A stretch of DNA of 64,000 nt. Origin: Parapedobacter sp. SGR-10 (GTDB taxonomy: Bacteria; Bacteroidota; Bacteroidia; Sphingobacteriales; Sphingobacteriaceae). Under the pieces are notes generated by a model. The model made no database searches. It saw only the letters and a program-made list of their open reading frames with translations, and was not told where the DNA came from. Location of the stretch: positions 248,001-312,000 of the forward strand of contig NZ_JAAJTJ010000002.1 in assembly GCF_011030405.1 (NCBI RefSeq), written 5' to 3'. Shown piece by piece: positions 59,712 through 64,000 of the stretch. The position numbers and the translations under genes were made by a program. The first letter of the stretch is position 1, and each line of letters begins with the position of its first letter.

Positions 59712-60944
59712 GTGGTTTTGAAGAAAGACAGGACACATAGTACCCATCAATCCTACCCGCTGGAATGGCTCGACCTGATCATCACGGTCACGCTCAACCC
59801 GGCAAAGACCAACGTGGAAACCATCTCCCCGGAGCAGGCAGGTGGGCTATGCGCCAGGATGGACAAGGAAGTCTCCCATCTCAAATCCCTGCTGAAGAAC
59901 AGGGTATTCTCCCTTACCAAACAACGCAAGATAAGGCTGATCATCCGGCATTATCATTCCACGCTCATCGTTCTTTTAGACCATGCCATCGACAACGGCA
60001 AACATCCCGTATTCATCCGTGAAGACCTCAAAGCCGTGCATGAGCAGACCGTTTCGGCACTGGACGAACTGCTCTCATTTATCGAAACACGTTTTGCCAC
60101 ATACCTGGGCATGGACGAACGTGTCCCGGTCACCTATCTTGCCGTAGCGAGGGAGGAACTCGGCCAGAAGCTGGCAGCGGTGAGAAAACGGCTGGTACCC
60201 TCCATCGGCGAACAGTACCTGCTGGACATCGCCATAAGGTGTTTGGAAGATTTTGTATCGGGGGAAGAAAAAGAAGAAAGCGATCCGGTTACGTTCCGTG
60301 ATGTACTCTACCATCGGGAGCTGCTCAAAAGCCTGGAACAACTCGAAGAAAGCGACCGTGTTTCCAGCCATTACACCCTGCTGGAAGAAACGCTCATCGG
60401 CCTGAACTTCAACCACCGTTCTTTCATCAACGCCTTTACCCAAAAGACCGCAGACCGGGTAAACATGCAGGGCGACCTCAAAGACCGTATCAACCTGCTT
60501 GCCCTGTACCAGAAGGAACTGATGCAGCTGGTGCCGGAGCCGGACACGGCCTACCAACCCGGGCAGCCGCTATTGCATACCACGCTGGACAACTGGTTCA
60601 GCCAGGAACTGTTCTACCTCGAAAAGAAGCTGCACCTGGACATCGTGCCCATCGGTACGGAAAAGGAAGGTACGGATGAACGGAAAAATACCTACAAGCT
60701 GCTCTGCACACTCAGCGAAGACCAGCTGGGCATCCTGCTCAAATCGGCGGACGACCTGAAGATCATCATTTCCCGTTCTTTGAGCAACATCTTTAACCAG
60801 CTGGTGCCCTACCTGTCCACGCCCTATAAGGAAGACCTATCGCCGGAAAGCATGCGCAGCCACACCTACAGCATCGAGGAAAGGGACAAGCAGATCGTGA
60901 TCGAAACCCTGCAAAAGATGATCGATAAGATAAAGGAATATTAG
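59712..60944 (+). CDS. Conjugative-element helical protein, unknown
   Basis: 410 residues with a GTG start (a TTG two codons later is an alternative). Entirely helical and charged: SHLKSLLKNRVFSLTKQRKI, AVHEQTVSALDELLSFIETR, YHRELLKSLEQLEESDRVSS, SYSIEERDKQIVIETLQKMI-like end. No signal, no membrane helix, no nucleotide-binding motif. The 96 bases before it are AT-rich and may hold a promoter. It occurs in the backbone between mob and tra genes; role unknown. Confidence 0.7.
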   Translation: MVLKKDRTHSTHQSYPLEWLDLIITVTLNPAKTNVETISPEQAGGLCARMDKEVSHLKSLLKNRVFSLTKQRKIRLIIRHYHSTLIVLLDHAIDNGKHPVFIREDLKAVHEQTVSALDELLSFIETRFATYLGMDERVPVTYLAVAREELGQKLAAVRKRLVPSIGEQYLLDIAIRCLEDFVSGEEKEESDPVTFRDVLYHRELLKSLEQLEESDRVSSHYTLLEETLIGLNFNHRSFINAFTQKTADRVNMQGDLKDRINLLALYQKELMQLVPEPDTAYQPGQPLLHTTLDNWFSQELFYLEKKLHLDIVPIGTEKEGTDERKNTYKLLCTLSEDQLGILLKSADDLKIIISRSLSNIFNQLVPYLSTPYKEDLSPESMRSHTYSIEERDKQIVIETLQKMIDKIKEY

Positions 60945-60975
60945 GATAGTAGTATAACCAAAATAAAACAAGGCC

Positions 60976-61503
60976 ATGAAAGCAATCAAATCCATCTGTA
61001 TAGCCGCCGTGCTGTTGGTAGCGGGATGCGGCAGACCGGAACTCGACAAGGCAACCGCCCTCGACCTGCTGAAAGCGGAAAACAGCTATCCCCGCATGGT
61101 GGACTATGACATCTATCGTGCCGACCCTGCCCATGCAAAACGGGTGCTGGATGCCGGGCTGGAAGAAAAAGGGATGCTGACCGTGCAGCGTACCCAAAAG
61201 ATGGGCGACATGGGCAAGCCGCTCATCCATTTTACCGATGCGGCAAAACCCTACCTGCTGCCCACGCCCGAAAAGGATCAGCAACTGGATGTACAGAAAG
61301 TGAAGCTGGCGGAAGAAGTGCTTGAAGGTATTGCTTCGGTAACCACTGCCGATGACGGCAAAACGGCGACCGTTGAATATACTACCCGCTATACCAACTT
61401 TACCCCTTTCAACGTGCTGCGTACGGCACCCAAAGACGAAAAGACCCATACCGTCCGCTTCTCCCTGACCGATGAGGGCTGGAAGATCGAACGTAAACGA
61501 TAG
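60976..61503 (+). CDS. Conjugative-element lipoprotein
   Basis: 175 residues; signal ends LLVAGCGR (Cys about 18). Mature part: KATALDLLKAENSYPRMVDY, HAKRVLDAGLEEKGMLTVQR, ATVEYTTRYTNFTPFNVLRT, VRFSLTDEGWKIERKR. Compact alpha-beta domain of unknown role. Starts 31 bases after the previous gene and is followed by a good terminator, so it ends that transcript. Confidence 0.7.
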   Translation: MKAIKSICIAAVLLVAGCGRPELDKATALDLLKAENSYPRMVDYDIYRADPAHAKRVLDAGLEEKGMLTVQRTQKMGDMGKPLIHFTDAAKPYLLPTPEKDQQLDVQKVKLAEEVLEGIASVTTADDGKTATVEYTTRYTNFTPFNVLRTAPKDEKTHTVRFSLTDEGWKIERKR

Positions 61504-61528
61504 ACGAAAAACCGGGAAATATCCACTT

Positions 61529-61568
61529 AAAAGCAGGGCTGATGAATTTTAGCCTTGCTTTTTCTTTT
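61529..61568 (+). terminator. Intrinsic terminator in the transfer region
   Basis: 12-bp stem with one G-U pair (61529-61540 with 61551-61562), 10-base loop, followed by a T-rich run (TTTCTTTT). It separates the helper genes from the traE-G operon. Confidence 0.75.
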
Positions 61569-61756
61569 CACGGTCTGTCCGCTTCCCTTTATCGCATACA
61601 GAAAATGCAGGGGTACAGGAAAGTACAAAAAGGTACGACTTTATCTCGCACTTGTAACCGCTTCTTTTCCATCGTTCCTTTGGTATGAGTAATGTAAACA
61701 ACCCGACTATCAGAGCCGGATTGGAGATTAGTGTAGAACGATAAAATGAGAAGCGT

Positions 61757-62239
61757 ATGTTTACAGACATTTCATGGACAGACTACCTTACAGCGGTCTT
61801 CCTGCTGCTGGCTATTTATTATGTGTATGTAGGGGTACGGTATTATTCCGGCGACCTCAAAGACCTGCTTTCCGGTAAACGGAAGCTCAACTTCAGGGCA
61901 AGCCCGGCAGACAGCCCCGGCGGCCCATCCCCGCTATTCATGGACAACAAAGACCGCCCGGCTGCTACCGCATTCGGGGAAACCACGGACGATGACTATA
62001 CCGAAGTGGAACACCTCATCGGCCGGCTGAAAGAAGTCATTGCCGATGCAAGCCAAAGGCAGCTTATCCTGCAGGAGTTCAGGCATTACCTGCGCCTTAC
62101 CCTCAAAGAATATCCCGCCGTAAAAATATCGGCACTCCGTGCATCGGTCAATAAACTGATCGTGTCGGAATGCGAAAAGTATGGGGCTGTTACAGTGAGT
62201 GCGGAGGAAGTGGATGTGCTGTGGAATGATGGATTGTAA
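61757..62239 (+). CDS. Membrane-anchored protein preceding traE, unknown
   Basis: 160 residues. One N-terminal membrane helix (WTDYLTAVFLLLAIYYVYVG), a Pro/Ser-rich linker (SPADSPGGPSPLFMDNKDRP) and a helical cytoplasmic domain (EVEHLIGRLKEVIADASQRQ, LILQEFRHYLRLTLKEYPAV). Small proteins of this build precede traE in Bacteroidota elements. No catalytic motif. 142 bases separate it from traE. Confidence 0.7.
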   Translation: MFTDISWTDYLTAVFLLLAIYYVYVGVRYYSGDLKDLLSGKRKLNFRASPADSPGGPSPLFMDNKDRPAATAFGETTDDDYTEVEHLIGRLKEVIADASQRQLILQEFRHYLRLTLKEYPAVKISALRASVNKLIVSECEKYGAVTVSAEEVDVLWNDGL

Positions 62240-62381
62240 CAGTCCCGGCGGAGCGTGTTTCCCCGTCCGTCCCTGTGCGTAAGGGCAAGTGGAGAAGGAT
62301 CAAGGGAACAGCGATGGCGAAGCCGCTCCGTTCTTATTCCCCTCAACAGGATTTCAAGTTTCAACAAAGTAAAAGTGTGTT

Positions 62382-62717
62382 ATGGAAAAGTGCAGAAGGA
62401 AAACTACAATCAACCGTAAACGGCTGCTTGCGCTGGGCGCAGCCTTATTGCTGACCGCCCTCCGTTTTGGCGCAATGGCGCAGGACGGCATCCAGGGCAT
62501 CAACGAAGCCAATTCAAAAGTACGCAGCTATTTCGATGCAGGCACCAGCCTCATGTATGCGGTGGGGGCCATCCTCGGACTGATCGGTGCGGTCAAGGTG
62601 TACCAGAAATGGAACCACGGCGACCAGGACACCAGCAAGATAGCGGCGGCATGGTTCGGAAGCTGTGTCTTCCTCGTGGTTGTGGCTACGGTCATCAAAT
62701 CATTCTTTGGCGTTTAA
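62382..62717 (+). CDS. traE: Conjugative transfer protein TraE (DUF4134)
   Basis: 111 residues. N-terminal signal/helix with MAQDG after it, then GINEANSKVRSYFDAGTSLM, YAVGAILGLIGAVKVYQKW and SCVFLVVVATVIKSFFGV: the DUF4134/TraE family, small two-helix inner-membrane proteins (VirB2-pilin-like size) at the start of the tra operon. Role in the mating channel is assumed from the family position. Confidence 0.92.
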   Translation: MEKCRRKTTINRKRLLALGAALLLTALRFGAMAQDGIQGINEANSKVRSYFDAGTSLMYAVGAILGLIGAVKVYQKWNHGDQDTSKIAAAWFGSCVFLVVVATVIKSFFGV

Positions 62718-62729
62718 ACCTTCCAGTCT

Positions 62730-63158
62730 ATGCAAAGTGTGCTCAAAGAAAAGCTGTGGGCGTACATCGTCCACCACAACCCCGACCTGATGTTCCGTCT
62801 GCAGGAAGATTATTCGGTTACCCGCTACCTCGAAGAAAAGGTAGCGGGCATCCTGCCGATGGCAGCGGAACTCCTGTCGGAAAACAGGCCGATATATATC
62901 ATCGAGGAACTGTGCCTCAATGCGATGACCGAAGACCTCAGACCCTCCCGCTACCTGTACATCCGTTCGGTACTGGAGGAGGAGTTCAGCCCGGACTATG
63001 AGCGGCTGAAAGAAAGCGGAACGCTGACCTACGAACTGTGCAACCTCATCGAAGCCTGCAAAGGCATCTTTGAGGAGCTGGGCTTCAGCAGCGAAAACGA
63101 AGAAGACAGGTACCTGCGCTATGCCGTCATCCGGCAGGTACACGAGTACCTGAACTGA
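62730..63158 (+). CDS. Conjugative-element protein between traE and traF, unknown
   Basis: 142 residues, soluble and helical, acidic: LKEKLWAYIVHHNPDLMFRL, QEDYSVTRYLEEKVAGILPM, LCLNAMTEDLRPSRYLYIRS, VLEEEFSPDYERLKESG. It stands 12 bases after traE. I do not assign a family. It is an insertion in the usual traE-traF pair. Confidence 0.7.
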   Translation: MQSVLKEKLWAYIVHHNPDLMFRLQEDYSVTRYLEEKVAGILPMAAELLSENRPIYIIEELCLNAMTEDLRPSRYLYIRSVLEEEFSPDYERLKESGTLTYELCNLIEACKGIFEELGFSSENEEDRYLRYAVIRQVHEYLN

Positions 63159-63241
63159 AAAGACAAGCATGTGGATGGATGCCGTTCAGGCAGCCGCCAC
63201 ATGGGCATAAAGGAATGAGTGAAGAAAGATAAAGTGTGGTT

Positions 63242-63334
63242 ATGGCTTACCAGATTTTCCAAAAACTGAACGAAGAAGCCGTGCTGGTAGCGGCACGGGC
63301 CGCAGAACGTTCCCGTAACCGGATGCGGCTTTGA
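63242..63334 (+). CDS. Possible 30-residue peptide before traF
   Basis: ATG 63242 to TGA 63334: MAYQIFQKLNEEAVLVAARA followed by AERSRNRMRL. It has the codon use of its neighbours and lies in an otherwise empty 190-base gap in the tra operon, but no other evidence of expression is visible. Confidence 0.35.
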   Translation: MAYQIFQKLNEEAVLVAARAAERSRNRMRL

Positions 63335-63352
63335 CCATAAACATAGCAAGAC

Positions 63353-63670
63353 ATGGCAAACAGTGTATATCAGATCAACAAGGGCATTAACCAGCCCATA
63401 GAATTTAAAGGTTTAAAGGCGCAGTACATCTGGTACCTGGGCGGTGGTGTGGTGGTGCTGCTCGTCCTGTTCTCGATCCTGTATTTCATCGGGCTGCCCT
63501 CGCTGGTGTGCGTGGGCATCATCGGCGGCGCAGGGACGCTGCTGGTCATGAAGATATACGGCATGAGCAACAAATACGGCGAACACGGACTGATGAAGGC
63601 ACTTGCAAGAAAGCAGGTGCCGAAAACCATCCGGTCAAGGAGCAGGCGGATTTTCCTGCGCAAGAAATAA
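63353..63670 (+). CDS. traF: Conjugative transfer protein TraF (DUF4133)
   Basis: 105 residues: SVYQINKGINQPIEFKGLKA, two membrane helices (IWYLGGGVVVLLVLFSILYF and SLVCVGIIGGAGTLLVMKIY), MSNKYGEHGLMKALARKQVP and a basic tail. This is the DUF4133/TraF family (VirB3-like), which works with the TraG ATPase encoded next. Confidence 0.93.
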   Translation: MANSVYQINKGINQPIEFKGLKAQYIWYLGGGVVVLLVLFSILYFIGLPSLVCVGIIGGAGTLLVMKIYGMSNKYGEHGLMKALARKQVPKTIRSRSRRIFLRKK

Positions 63671-63704
63671 ACAAGGTTTTTTTAAAAGGTAAACAAGTGG
63701 GGTT

Positions 63705-64000
63705 ATGGAAAAAGTGCTGGATGAAATTTTACCGGTCATGGATGTGGAGCATGACTGCATCCTGAGCAAGCAGGGCGACATCACGGTGGTATTCAGGGCA
63801 GACCTGCCGGAACTGTTCACCCTCTCCGACCAGGAATACGAAGCGTTCCACCAGGCATGGGTAAAAGCCGTCAAGGTTTTGCCCAAATATACCGTACTGC
63901 ACAAGCAGGACTGGTTCATCGAAAGTGGCCACCGGCCGGATTTCACAAAGGACGACACCAGTTTTTTGAGCCGTGCCAGCGAGCGTTTCTTCAACGAGCG
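63705..64000 (+). CDS. traG: Conjugation ATPase TraG, N-terminal fragment (runs off the window)
   Basis: 98 codons are visible from ATG 63705: MEKVLDEILPVMDVEHDCIL, SKQGDITVVFRADLPELFTL, VLPKYTVLHKQDWFIESGHR. This is the N-terminal domain of Bacteroidota TraG/VirB4-type ATPases; Walker motifs lie beyond the right edge. VirB4 proteins power assembly of the type IV secretion channel. Gap to traF is 34 bases. Confidence 0.85.
   Translation, partial: MEKVLDEILPVMDVEHDCILSKQGDITVVFRADLPELFTLSDQEYEAFHQAWVKAVKVLPKYTVLHKQDWFIESGHRPDFTKDDTSFLSRASERFFNE

Larger units (their letters stand above)
31160..64000. mobile_element. Integrative conjugative element (right end outside the window)
   Basis: Backbone genes of a Bacteroidota conjugative transposon run from the three small minus-strand genes at 31.2 kb through mobC-mobB-mobA, primase-like and RadC-like genes to traE, traF and traG at the right edge. 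The left limit is set near the recombinase fragment and direct repeat; the exact end is not proven. Cargo: a defence island (32.5-42 kb) and an ECF sigma/FecR/TonB receptor unit (48.7-58.1 kb). Confidence 0.7.

Noticed and set aside
1..64000. tRNA, rRNA or riboswitch genes
   Set aside because: None was recognised on either strand; I cannot run a covariance search, so short or divergent RNAs may be missed.

Overview
The window comes from a Bacteroidota genome, most likely Sphingobacteriaceae (Sphingobacterium or a close relative; this placement is inferred). The reasons are SusC/SusD pairs, DUF5689 lipoproteins, FecI/FecR/STN-TonB receptor regulation, Bacteroidota-type promoters (TTTG ... TAnnTTTG) and MobA/MobB/MobC plus TraE/F/G conjugation genes. 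It has two halves: chromosomal backbone (1 to about 18.9 kb) and a mosaic of mobile DNA (about 18.9 kb to the right edge).

Backbone. Positions 1-7510 hold an outer-membrane uptake operon: the end of a SusC receptor, a SusD lipoprotein, a secreted EEP-type phosphodiesterase/nuclease, two small secreted paralogues and a large DUF5689 lipoprotein whose C-terminus is a third copy of the same module. A perfect 24-bp-stem terminator closes it. A second EEP lipoprotein follows. Then come polA, a phosphatidylserine decarboxylase, a PhoR-like histidine kinase, a PhoU-like DUF47 protein with a PiT phosphate transporter (preceded by two TTAACA boxes in 11-bp phase and a perfect -7 element), an OmpA-type protein, a PHP-type CpsB-like phosphatase, and an ECF sigma factor overlapping a small membrane protein gene. 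Extracellular phosphodiesterases beside phosphate-sensing and transport genes suggest a phosphate or nucleic-acid scavenging neighbourhood (inference).

Transition, 18.9-31.2 kb. This stretch is layered with element debris: an IS110-family transposase broken by two frameshifts; an intact large serine recombinase with a 49-codon gene in front of it; a fragment of an ECF sigma gene; a six-gene run of secreted/lipoprotein genes around an AraC regulator; a mobilizable-element remnant (frameshifted HTH gene, MobC, truncated relaxase); a complete IS4-family copy with a TAGTA target duplication; a lipoprotein gene that has lost its start; and the 3' end of a second serine recombinase. The two recombinase 3' ends and their flanks form a direct repeat of about 134 bp, 8.5 kb apart.

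Conjugative element, about 31.2-64 kb (runs off the right edge). Minus-strand backbone: three small genes, coupling protein MobC, relaxase MobB, MobA, a primase-like protein and a RadC-like protein. Plus-strand backbone: small helper genes, TraE, TraF and the start of the TraG ATPase. Two cargo blocks are inserted. The first (32.5-42 kb) is a defence island: a TrlF/Ppl-type PHP-SMC ATPase, an AlbA_2-type ATP-binding gene destroyed by an IS256-family element (8-bp TAAGACAT duplication) and by a frameshift, and a complete Gabija pair (gajA-gajB). The second (48.7-58.1 kb) is a self-contained trans-envelope signalling and uptake unit: ECF sigma, FecR, STN-TonB receptor and three lipoproteins, the last again a DUF5689 protein. 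This recurrence of DUF5689 beside a TonB receptor in both the chromosomal and the mobile operon is one of the more interesting signals.
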